Source: Paracoccaceae bacterium
GTDB lineage: Bacteria > Pseudomonadota > Alphaproteobacteria > Rhodobacterales > Rhodobacteraceae
Direction: 5' to 3'
DNA length: 9,658 nucleotides
Assembly (NCBI GenBank): GCA_013214715.1
Contig: JABSSB010000066.1
Coordinates: 1-9,658, forward strand
Shown: positions 1-6,118 of the stretch, piece after piece
Numbering within the stretch: position 1 is the first letter of the stretch
How the letters are laid out: each line of letters opens with the position of its first letter
The notes under the pieces: generated by a model
The model's input: the letters and a program-made list of their open reading frames with translations, nothing else
Databases searched by the model: none
Told to the model about the DNA's origin: nothing
Made by a program: the position numbers and the translations under genes

Positions 1-423
1 GCCAAGTTCCGCGCGCCACCTCGGTCCCGGATTTGTTGAAGCGGGTCGTTTTGCCGGTGCTTGAATTCTCTAGTCAGAAAGCCGTGAATGTTCCGTCGCG
101 AATGTCACGCACATGCAGGGTGGTATCAAAGAGAGTACTTGGCAAAACGGGCGCAAAAGCTGCGTGCCGTCCATTTCCCAACCACCGCTGAATGTGACGA
201 CAAATCGTCGTTAATTACAAAAGGGGTCGCGCAGATATAGGTATCAAGCAAAGCAGAAGTTGTTGGTATTGTATTAGCTTTTAACTTGTAAACACTAATA
301 AAGTGAATAAAAAATGCGATTTCCAAAGTGTGAATTGCGTCAGATCACCGCGACGAACCGGTTTTTTGCTTTCACGCCCACCTTAAATTGTGCCAACATC
401 CGATGATGAGGAAAGAAAACCAC
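1..423. other. Intergenic region upstream of the MarR-family gene, no convincing gene
   Basis: No open frame here has a good ribosome binding site and a recognisable product. The part from about 220 to 320 is strikingly AT-rich compared with the GC-rich genes around it, which fits a promoter or regulatory region. A small dyad (GACGA at 196-200, TCGTC at 205-209) and a repeated octamer GGTATCAA (122-129 and 240-247) are visible but short enough to be chance. A minus-strand frame from about 217 down to a stop near 76 reads protein-like near its end (RDIRDGTFTAF) but has no start; it could be a decayed gene remnant. The first 60 bases may contain the edge of a gene outside the window, which I cannot identify. 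Confidence 0.5.
263..292 (+). promoter_or_regulatory. Possible sigma-70 promoter for the MarR-family gene
   Basis: TTGGTA (263-268) and TGTAAA (287-292) each match the sigma-70 -35 and -10 consensus at four of six positions, with an 18-bp spacer. They lie in the AT-rich stretch about 130 bp before the gene start. In such AT-rich DNA matches of this quality are expected by chance, so this is a weak call. Confidence 0.2.
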
Positions 424-909
424 ATGGACGCCACTAAAGCAGGTGACCTAACCGATCAGGGCATCGTCACGGGCGACCTTGATTCGCTGTCGTTTGGCGT
501 TCTGATCCAGATTGTGGGCCGCTATGTCACGGCTGAGTTGGACATGCATTCCCGGCGGCTTGGACTGGCGTCAGGGCAGCTGAGCCTGCTGGGCATGGTG
601 CAGCGCCGTCCGGGTCTGTTGCTGTCGCAATATGCCTCGATCCTGAAAATCGATGATGGCACCCTGTCGCGCTATGCCATTCGACTGGAGGAGCGTGGCT
701 ATGTCACGCGCGAACGGCATCGCGATGACAGCCGGGGGATTGCACTTATCGTGACCGAGCTCGGCAAGGACGTGACGCTGGAGGTGCGCAACTCCCTCGA
801 GACGGTGAGTGAACGATATGACAGTCTTGCCGGCGCAGATCTGATCGAGTCGTTGGGCAAGGATTTGCGCAGCTTTATGTATGCCCTGGACCCCAGCTTG
901 CGGTCCTGA
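424..909 (+). CDS. MarR-family transcriptional regulator
   Basis: A 161-residue protein with the size and layout of MarR regulators, which bind DNA as dimers and usually respond to small ligands such as phenolic or organic acids. An N-terminal helical dimerisation part (about residues 20-50, including SFGVLIQIVGRYV) is followed by a winged helix-turn-helix at about 50-115. The recognition helix is around DGTLSRYAIRLEERG (78-92) and the wing around RERHRDDSRG (96-105), with the D-x-R pattern typical of the family; a C-terminal helix closes the dimer. I chose the ATG at 424 because AGGA (409-412) precedes it; the same frame extends upstream to a TTG at 388 and ATGs at 403 and 406 without a better site. 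It converges on dddP with 3 bp between stops, so it could control dddP or the AT-rich region before itself, but the target and ligand cannot be read from sequence. Confidence 0.85.
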   Translation: MDATKAGDLTDQGIVTGDLDSLSFGVLIQIVGRYVTAELDMHSRRLGLASGQLSLLGMVQRRPGLLLSQYASILKIDDGTLSRYAIRLEERGYVTRERHRDDSRGIALIVTELGKDVTLEVRNSLETVSERYDSLAGADLIESLGKDLRSFMYALDPSLRS

Positions 910-912
910 CCG

Positions 913-2253
913 TCAGTTGCCCATCAAGGCCGGGTCGAACGGGTATTTGGTCAGATTCTCGAACCCGTTTTCGGTGATCAGAACCTGATCTTCGAGCTTG
1001 ATCGAGAAATCGCCGCCAACCTCTCCTACGGCCGCCTCAACACATAAGACCATGCCCGGCTCAAGCGGGTAGTCATAGGCGCCCGGCACAGCCTTGTCCG
1101 GATAGGCCACCAAAGGCCATTCATCGCAGAGCCCAACGCCATGCATCAGGCAGCCGTATTTCTGGGCCTGAAACTTGTCATCCAGAACATGGGTATTGGC
1201 TGAAAGCTCGGGGATCATCACGCCGGGTTTGAGCATGTCCATGTTGGTCATGATATGCTCGTGCGCGTGCTGCATCGCATAGATCATGTCGGCGCGCGGC
1301 TTGCGGTCGCCGATCCACCATGTGCGGGAGATATCGACACAAATCCCGTAAGAGCCGATCAGGTCCGTATCAAAGGCCAAGATTTCATTGTTTTGCACGA
1401 TGCGCGGGCCGCATTCCTGAAACCATGGATTGGTGCGTGGCCCCGACGCCAGAAGCCGGGTTTCGATCCATTCGCCGCCGCGGCGGATGTTTTCGGCATG
1501 CAGGACCGCCCAGATGTCGTCTTCGCTGACCCGCCCTCCGGGCACCTGGCTACGGGCAAAATACTCCATCTCGGCCATGGCGGTTTCGCAGGCATGGCTG
1601 GCGCAGCGCATGGCCAGGATTTCATCCGGTCCTTTGATGGCGCGGGACTTTTCGGTGACCTCTTCGCCTTCCATGATCTCGAAGCCCTGCGCTTCGAGAG
1701 CGCGCAGCCCGTGCAGCATGATCTTGTCCACGGCCAGCTTTTCATGGCCCGGCGCATGTTCGGCCAGGATCGTGCGCACGTCGTTGGAAAAGACATCTGC
1801 GGCCATATCGACCTTGTCGCCCCGGTCGAAATAGAACAGATCTGCGCCTGAGCGCACTTCACGCACGAGCGGGTTGAATGACGACAGAAAAGGCGCGTTT
1901 TTGTAATCCCAAAGCACCATATGCCCATCGGCGCACAGCAGGCAGGCGCGGAACGGGTTATGCGTGTTCCACAGCTGCATATTGGTGCTGTCGGTGGCAT
2001 AGCGGATGTTGAGCGGGTCGAACATCAACACCCCGGCATAGCCGCGATCCACGACATGTTGCGTCAAACGCTCCCAGCGGAACCGGCGCATCCGCTCCAG
2101 GTTGGGCAGGGTCAGTCCTGCGGCTTCCCATTCGGAAAAAGCCAGTCGGGTGGGGCCGATTTCGATGCGATTGGCGTCATTGGGCGTGCCATCGCCCAGA
2201 CGCTCGCCGCGGGCCGGGTCGATTTTGCGGCGATCGCGGTAATGCTCGGTCAT
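913..2253 (-). CDS. dddP: DMSP lyase DddP (M24 metallopeptidase fold)
   Basis: Cleaves dimethylsulfoniopropionate to acrylate, dimethyl sulfide and a proton, in the cytoplasm. The 446-residue protein has the creatinase/aminopeptidase-P (pita-bread) fold, in which DddP uses a bimetal site for lyase rather than peptidase chemistry. From the start I chose, the metal ligands fall at D295, D297, D307, H371, E406 and E421, and the proposed catalytic base is D377, the numbering I recall for the crystallised Ruegeria DddP. Recognisable blocks include FDPLNIRYATDSTNMQLW (78-95), LLASGPRTNPWFQECGPR (267-284), MHGVGLCDEWP (370-380) and the C-terminal NLTKYPFDPALMG. The start is ATG at 2253, preceded by an excellent GGGAGGA seven bases upstream, and it matches the family N-terminus; the frame itself runs 15 codons further without a better site. 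Nothing is truncated or missing. It is convergent with the MarR-type gene and divergent from the DUF3445 gene. Confidence 0.95.
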   Translation of the reverse strand: MTEHYRDRRKIDPARGERLGDGTPNDANRIEIGPTRLAFSEWEAAGLTLPNLERMRRFRWERLTQHVVDRGYAGVLMFDPLNIRYATDSTNMQLWNTHNPFRACLLCADGHMVLWDYKNAPFLSSFNPLVREVRSGADLFYFDRGDKVDMAADVFSNDVRTILAEHAPGHEKLAVDKIMLHGLRALEAQGFEIMEGEEVTEKSRAIKGPDEILAMRCASHACETAMAEMEYFARSQVPGGRVSEDDIWAVLHAENIRRGGEWIETRLLASGPRTNPWFQECGPRIVQNNEILAFDTDLIGSYGICVDISRTWWIGDRKPRADMIYAMQHAHEHIMTNMDMLKPGVMIPELSANTHVLDDKFQAQKYGCLMHGVGLCDEWPLVAYPDKAVPGAYDYPLEPGMVLCVEAAVGEVGGDFSIKLEDQVLITENGFENLTKYPFDPALMGN

Positions 2254-2344
2254 GTGGCTGTCCTCCCGCAGCGTTATGTCTGGCATCCTGTAAGCCACGA
2301 TGAATGGCGTCCAATTCGTTCGCGACAGGGTGCAATGTCGCTTT

Positions 2345-2378
2345 TGGCGCTCGGTTTGGGGTTTACCCGGCTGCGCCA
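2345..2378. promoter_or_regulatory. Nested dyads in the dddP / DUF3445 divergent intergenic region
   Basis: TGGCGC (2345-2350) and GCGCCA (2373-2378) form an inverted repeat. Inside it, off-centre by about 2 bp, lies GGGTTTACCC (2359-2368). The dyads sit 18 bp before the start of the plus-strand gene and about 90 bp before dddP, a position suited to an operator serving one or both divergent promoters. No clear -35/-10 pair was found for either gene. The operator role is inference. Confidence 0.3.
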
Positions 2379-2395
2379 GGGGCTAGACAAGGTGC

Positions 2396-3133
2396 ATGTC
2401 CGACACGCTGCACCGCCGCATTCCGCATGATGTTTTTGCCCCTTTGCCATTGCCGGGGGTGCGTCCTCTGCCGTCCAAGGATTGGCTGATCTTTGATGAA
2501 GCTTTTGCCGGGCAAATGGCTGAAAGGGACCGCCTTTTGGCCGAACGGCGTCAGGACGTGATCGCGATGCAGGAGAGCGCGCGCCCTGCGGCTGAGGAGC
2601 TGTTGGATATGGTTCTGTCCAAGGCTTATCCGGGCGCAGCAGACCACGTTGATCGGTCCGATGGGGTCACGGTGCCCATCCTGCGCGACGATCCGATGGG
2701 TACGCTGGCGCGGCTGGTGCAATGCGATCTTGTCCTCATGCAAAAACCCGAAGGCCAGAGCGAGCATGTCCTGACAGCCGCCGCCTTGCTGTTTCCGGCG
2801 TCTTGGACGCTGGCGCAGAAATTCGGCCGCCCGCTTCTGCGTATTCATGACCCCGTCGACAGCTATGATGAGGCTGTCGCCAAACGGGTGCAGCGGCTGT
2901 TTGACGGGGTGCAGGTGGACAAACCGCTCTGGCGGTTCAACGCTTTATGGTATGCCGACGCCGTGCTGCACCAGCCAAGACCAGAGGGCGGAGAGCGCCC
3001 GCAACCGGCTGCGGGGGCGCCACGCTTTATGCGATCCGAGCGACAGGTGATCCTGCGTCTACCGCGCACATCTGCGGTTCTGTTCGGGATTCACACCTAT
3101 CTGATGCGCGAAGACGATTTGCGCGCAGGCTGA
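2396..3133 (+). CDS. DUF3445 / heme-dependent oxidative N-demethylase alpha-subunit-like protein
   Basis: A 245-residue soluble protein recognised as DUF3445 (PF11927, the HODM alpha-subunit-like family). Members are linked to oxidative demethylation of dimethylamine-type substrates, in some cases as part of the dmm system. Family-like features are the N-terminal proline-rich segment ending in FDEAFAGQMAERDRLL (about 31-46), a central LVQCDLVLMQK block (about 106-116), the tryptophan-containing WTLAQKFGRPLLRIHDPV segment (about 134-151) and a C-terminal RSERQVILRLP ... IHTYL motif. The start ATG at 2396 has AAGG very close (2389-2392) and AGGGG at 2378-2382; it gives the expected family N-terminus. 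No partner subunits (reductase, ferredoxin) are next to it, so its substrate and redox partner are unknown. It diverges from dddP, hinting at a shared role in methylated osmolyte use, which is inference. Its stop overlaps the stop of the next, opposite gene. Confidence 0.8.
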   Translation: MSDTLHRRIPHDVFAPLPLPGVRPLPSKDWLIFDEAFAGQMAERDRLLAERRQDVIAMQESARPAAEELLDMVLSKAYPGAADHVDRSDGVTVPILRDDPMGTLARLVQCDLVLMQKPEGQSEHVLTAAALLFPASWTLAQKFGRPLLRIHDPVDSYDEAVAKRVQRLFDGVQVDKPLWRFNALWYADAVLHQPRPEGGERPQPAAGAPRFMRSERQVILRLPRTSAVLFGIHTYLMREDDLRAG

Positions 3134-4132
3134 TCAGGCGCCCAGAACGCGCGCCACCTGAACAAAAACCTCGGTCTGCTGCGCAGCCAGGATGAGCGCG
3201 GCATAGCCCATCAGATGCGTGTTCAGGCGCAGATCTTCGCCGCGCATCAAGTTGACCGCTGCCATGGCGGCAGCCACGGGGGCTGCAATGAAGATCATCA
3301 TCAGCGTCATGGCCCAGACGGTCAGCCGTTCGGCTGTGCTGGCAGGTTTGGCCGGTTTCACCTCATCGGGCAGTCCAGCTTGCATCCACAACGGGTCATG
3401 TCGGAAGGCATTCATCAAAGCGGTTTCATGATCGACCTTGATCAACCCGGCTGCGATCCCTTCCTTGCCACGCGCACGGATGGCTTCGTATTGCAGGTCC
3501 AGCATCGGCTGGCTGTCATCCACCGAACCAAATCGCGCCGCTTTCTCCATGGCCGGCAAGGTGGACCCGGCGCTGCGTGGCGGCGTCACATCGGAAAAGG
3601 CCGAACAGAATTGTCGCGCGGTCAGCACCACGTCGGGATCGAGCCATTGCACTCGCCGTGCATCCAGTGCCTCGACCAGACGATAGAGTGTCACAACAAG
3701 CAATAACTGCATATGATCGGCGTCAACGAGGGTGCCTGGTAGGGGGCTTAGCACGATTTCAAGATGTTTGAACAACGCATCCAGCGGCACATGTTCGTCG
3801 TCTTGAAGGTCGTCGGGCCGCGGCATCGGGGTCAGCGAAATCTCGACCCTGCAGGCCGAGGTCGTGATACGGGATCGTGTCGAGCTGATCGCGCTTTGGC
3901 GTTCAACATGGTGACCATAGTCGAACAAGGATGCCGCAATGATGCGGTTGATCTGATCCAGCGGAGCGCTTTTCAGCGTCCAGAATTCCACGCCGCCAAA
4001 CTGAGCATAATTGTCTTGTGTCACCCTTTTGGCTCCAAATCTGTCCAGCCCTGCTTGAAAATCATCAAAACTTGGAAAAAATAGGGCCGAAACCGGGAAT
4101 TTCTGAACAAAGCGCCAGAAAATACCTGTCAA
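3134..4132 (-). CDS. Unrecognised protein with hydrophobic C-terminal segment
   Basis: I do not recognise this 332-residue product. It is an uninterrupted frame filling the space between the DUF3445 gene and the glnA terminator. The first ~265 residues look soluble and mixed alpha/beta. Then comes a strongly hydrophobic stretch at about 271-295 (TVWAMTLMMIFIAAPVAAAM), a short polar turn (MRGEDLRLN), and a second weaker hydrophobic or amphipathic stretch at about 307-330, so it may be anchored to the inner membrane by its tail. The start is uncertain because no ATG lies near the N-terminus. TTG at 4132 has AAGG eight bases upstream; GTG at 4024 (296 residues) has a better GGAG eight bases upstream. 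The TTG is also the first half of a perfect TTGACA hexamer, which could instead be a -35 box. Residues 20-36 look coding-like, favouring the longer form. Its position after glnA gives no functional clue. Confidence 0.65.
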   Translation of the reverse strand: MTGIFWRFVQKFPVSALFFPSFDDFQAGLDRFGAKRVTQDNYAQFGGVEFWTLKSAPLDQINRIIAASLFDYGHHVERQSAISSTRSRITTSACRVEISLTPMPRPDDLQDDEHVPLDALFKHLEIVLSPLPGTLVDADHMQLLLVVTLYRLVEALDARRVQWLDPDVVLTARQFCSAFSDVTPPRSAGSTLPAMEKAARFGSVDDSQPMLDLQYEAIRARGKEGIAAGLIKVDHETALMNAFRHDPLWMQAGLPDEVKPAKPASTAERLTVWAMTLMMIFIAAPVAAAMAAVNLMRGEDLRLNTHLMGYAALILAAQQTEVFVQVARVLGA

Positions 4133-4149
4133 AGATCAGGCCTTGCCAC

Positions 4150-4180
4150 AAAAAAGGGCGCCGCAGACGCGGCGCCCTTT
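4150..4180 (-). terminator. Rho-independent terminator of the glnB-glnA operon
   Basis: GGGCGCCGC (4156-4164) and GCGGCGCCC (4169-4177) form a perfect 9-bp GC stem with loop AGAC, extended by three A-T pairs on the outside. Read on the minus strand the stem is followed by a run of six T (complement of A4150-4155), the classic intrinsic terminator form. It lies 20 bp after the glnA stop. On the plus strand only TTTCG follows, so it would be weak in that direction. It lies 18 bp before the TTG start of the next minus-strand gene, which therefore needs its own promoter or read-through. Confidence 0.92.
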
Positions 4181-4199
4181 CGAAATCCGCCAGTCAGGA

Positions 4200-5606
4200 T
4201 CAGCAGCTGTAATACAGGCTATATTCCACCGGGTGGGGTGTGTGCTCGTAGGCTTCGACCTCTTCCATCTTCAGCTCGATATAGCCTGCGATCTGGTCGC
4301 GGGTGAACACGTCACCGGCCAGCAGGAAGTCCATATCGGCCTGCAGTTCTTCCAGCGCTTCGCGCAGGCTACCGCAGACGGTGGGGATGCCTTCCAGCTC
4401 TTCTGCCGGCAGGTCATAGAGGTTCTTGTCCATCGCCTCGCCGGGATCGATCTTGTTAGTGATCCCGTCGAGGCCAGCCATCAGCAGAGCGGCAAAGCAC
4501 AGATAGGGGTTCGCCGACGGATCGGGGAAGCGGGCTTCGACGCGCTTGGCTTTGGGGCTTTCGGTCCACGGAATACGTACGCAGCCCGAGCGGTTCCGGG
4601 CCGAATAGGCGCGCAGAACGGGGGCTTCAAAACCCGGGATCAGGCGCTTGTAGGAGTTCGTGGACGGGTTGGTGAACGCGTTCAGCGCCTTGGCGTGCTT
4701 GAGGATGCCACCAATGAACCACAGCGCCTCATCCGACAGATCGGCATATTTGTCGCCTGCGAAAAGCGGCTTGCCGTCTTTCCAGATCGACATGTTGCAG
4801 TGCATGCCGGTGCCGTTATCGCCTGCGATCGGCTTGGGCATGAAGGTGGCCGACTTGCCGTAGGCATGCGCCACGTTGTGGATCACATACTTGTATTTCT
4901 GCAGCTCATCACCCTGCTTGGTCAGGCTGTCGAAGATCAGGCCCAACTCGTGCTGGCACGACGCCACTTCGTGGTGGTGCTTGTCGACCTTCATGCCCAG
5001 ACGCTTCATCGTCGACAGCATTTCCGACCGCAGATCCTGCGCTTCGTCCACCGGGTTCACCGGGAAATAGCCGCCCTTGACGCCGGGACGATGGCCCATA
5101 TTGCCCATCTCATATTCGGTGTCGGTGTTCCAGGAGGCGTCGGTTGCGTCGACCTCATAGGCGACCTTGTTGATCGAGGTCGAGAAGCGCACATCGTCGA
5201 ACAGGAAGAATTCGGCTTCGGGGCCGAAATAGGCAACGTCACCGATACCCGAAGACTTCAGATAAGCTTCGGCCTTCTCAGCGGTGCCGCGCGGGTCACG
5301 GTCATACGCTTCGCCGGTGTCGGGTTCCACGACCGAGCAGTGCAGGCAGACGGTTTTTTCCGCGTAGAACGGGTCGATATAGGCGCTTTCGGTGTCGGGC
5401 ATCAGCTTCATGTCGGAAGCTTCGATCGACTTCCAGCCTGCGATCGACGAGCCGTCGAACATGAACCCTTCGTCGAGGAAATCCTCGTCAACCTGGTCCG
5501 CCATCACGGTCACGTGCTGCAGCTTACCGCGCGGGTCGGTGAAGCGGATGTCGACATATTCCACGTCTTCATCGGCGATCAGTTTAAGAACTGCGTCCTT
5601 GCTCAT
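4200..5606 (-). CDS. glnA: Glutamine synthetase type I
   Basis: Catalyses ATP-dependent condensation of ammonium and glutamate to glutamine, the entry step of nitrogen assimilation, as a cytoplasmic dodecamer. The 468-residue length is standard for GSI. The N-terminal beta-grasp domain includes MFDGSSIAGWKSIEASDM (about 49-66). The catalytic domain carries the acidic metal-binding block FGPEAEFFLFDD (about 127-138), HHHEVASCQHE (about 210-220), the ammonia/ATP-site segment NPSTNSYKRLIPGFEAP and the RNRSGCVRIP arginine motif. Tyrosine 397 in KNLYDLPAEE is the adenylylation site used by GlnE, placing it in the PII/GlnE-regulated GSI-beta class. The ATG at 5606 has AAGGA eight bases upstream. 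It follows glnB by 33 bp and is surely co-transcribed; the operon ends in the hairpin at 4150-4180. Codon use resembles the neighbours. Confidence 0.98.
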   Translation of the reverse strand: MSKDAVLKLIADEDVEYVDIRFTDPRGKLQHVTVMADQVDEDFLDEGFMFDGSSIAGWKSIEASDMKLMPDTESAYIDPFYAEKTVCLHCSVVEPDTGEAYDRDPRGTAEKAEAYLKSSGIGDVAYFGPEAEFFLFDDVRFSTSINKVAYEVDATDASWNTDTEYEMGNMGHRPGVKGGYFPVNPVDEAQDLRSEMLSTMKRLGMKVDKHHHEVASCQHELGLIFDSLTKQGDELQKYKYVIHNVAHAYGKSATFMPKPIAGDNGTGMHCNMSIWKDGKPLFAGDKYADLSDEALWFIGGILKHAKALNAFTNPSTNSYKRLIPGFEAPVLRAYSARNRSGCVRIPWTESPKAKRVEARFPDPSANPYLCFAALLMAGLDGITNKIDPGEAMDKNLYDLPAEELEGIPTVCGSLREALEELQADMDFLLAGDVFTRDQIAGYIELKMEEVEAYEHTPHPVEYSLYYSC

Positions 5607-5639
5607 TCCCTGTTTCCTTCGTCTCTCTGGAATGGTGGT

Positions 5640-5978
5640 TTACAGCGCGTCCGACCCGGTTTCCCCGGTGCGGATGCGGATGGCCTGTTCGACCGGTGAG
5701 ACAAAGATTTTGCCGTCCCCGATCTTGTCTGTCTTTGCGGCGTCGACGATGGCTTCGATCGCTGCGTCAAGCTGGTCATCATCAAGGATAACCTCGATTT
5801 TCACCTTGGGCAGGAAATCGACCACATATTCGGCGCCACGGTAAAGCTCGGTATGTCCTTTCTGGCGACCAAAGCCTTTGACTTCGACCACGGACAAGCC
5901 CTGGATGCCCACCTCCTGCAGGGCCTCCTTGACCTCATCAAGCTTGAACGGCTTGATGATCGCTTCGACCTTCTTCAT
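5640..5978 (-). CDS. glnB: Nitrogen regulatory protein PII (GlnB)
   Basis: A 112-residue trimeric signal protein that senses 2-oxoglutarate, ATP/ADP and, through uridylylation, glutamine, and controls GlnE, NtrB and other targets in the cytoplasm. It begins MKKVEAIIKPFKLDEVKEAL, typical of GlnB. The T-loop (about 37-55, GRQKGHTELYRGAEY) carries the uridylylated tyrosine at residue 51, and the C-terminal part has the DGKIFVSPVEQAIRIRTGE signature (about 88-106). The start at 5978 has a textbook AAGGAG seven bases upstream; an in-frame upstream start at 6020 has no such site and adds residues not seen in the family. It is the first gene of glnB-glnA, so one promoter in the glnB-nnr gap likely drives both. 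Being linked to glnA marks it as GlnB rather than the AmtB-linked paralogue GlnK. Confidence 0.97.
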   Translation of the reverse strand: MKKVEAIIKPFKLDEVKEALQEVGIQGLSVVEVKGFGRQKGHTELYRGAEYVVDFLPKVKIEVILDDDQLDAAIEAIVDAAKTDKIGDGKIFVSPVEQAIRIRTGETGSDAL

Positions 5979-6078
5979 TTGGCGCTCCTTATAACCTGCG
6001 TTGGAGCTAGGACAGATCACTTCCCCTTCCGACCCTCAATCGGATAGCTTGAGCAGGCGCGGCAAAAAAGAGCGGAGC

Positions 6079-6092
6079 GCGAAGGGCGTGCC
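6079..6092 (-). promoter_or_regulatory. Possible -24/-12 (sigma-54-like) promoter for glnB-glnA
   Basis: On the minus strand this reads GGCACGCCCTTCGC. It has the invariant GG and GC dinucleotides at the sigma-54 spacing and matches the consensus GGCACGnnnnTTGC except for one base of the TT pair and the T usually preceding GG. Transcription would start around 6067, leaving a leader of roughly 90 bases before the glnB start. No clear NtrC site (TGCACC-n5-GGTGCA) is visible upstream, and some Rhodobacterales use NtrC with sigma-70 at glnB, so the element may be fortuitous. Confidence 0.3.
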
Positions 6093-6118
6093 TTGAAATT
6101 AATCGAGATGCATAAAAA

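Noticed and set aside
126..326. A 66-codon minus-strand frame in the left intergenic region
   Set aside because: It starts with TTG without a ribosome binding site, crosses the AT-rich stretch and resembles nothing known.
901..912. CGGTC/GACCG dyad at the MarR/dddP junction as a terminator
   Set aside because: The loop is only two bases and no T run follows on either strand.
1255..1851. Open frames on the plus strand opposite dddP
   Set aside because: They are antisense to a complete, residue-by-residue recognised enzyme.
4143..5699. A 518-codon open frame on the plus strand opposite glnA
   Set aside because: It is antisense to the fully recognised glnA and the start of glnB, lacks a recognisable product, and long antisense frames are common opposite GC-rich genes.
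6035..6053. CTCAA/TTGAG inverted repeat with a 9-base loop upstream of glnB
   Set aside because: Five-base arms are too short to stand out from chance, and nothing else supports an operator or terminator.
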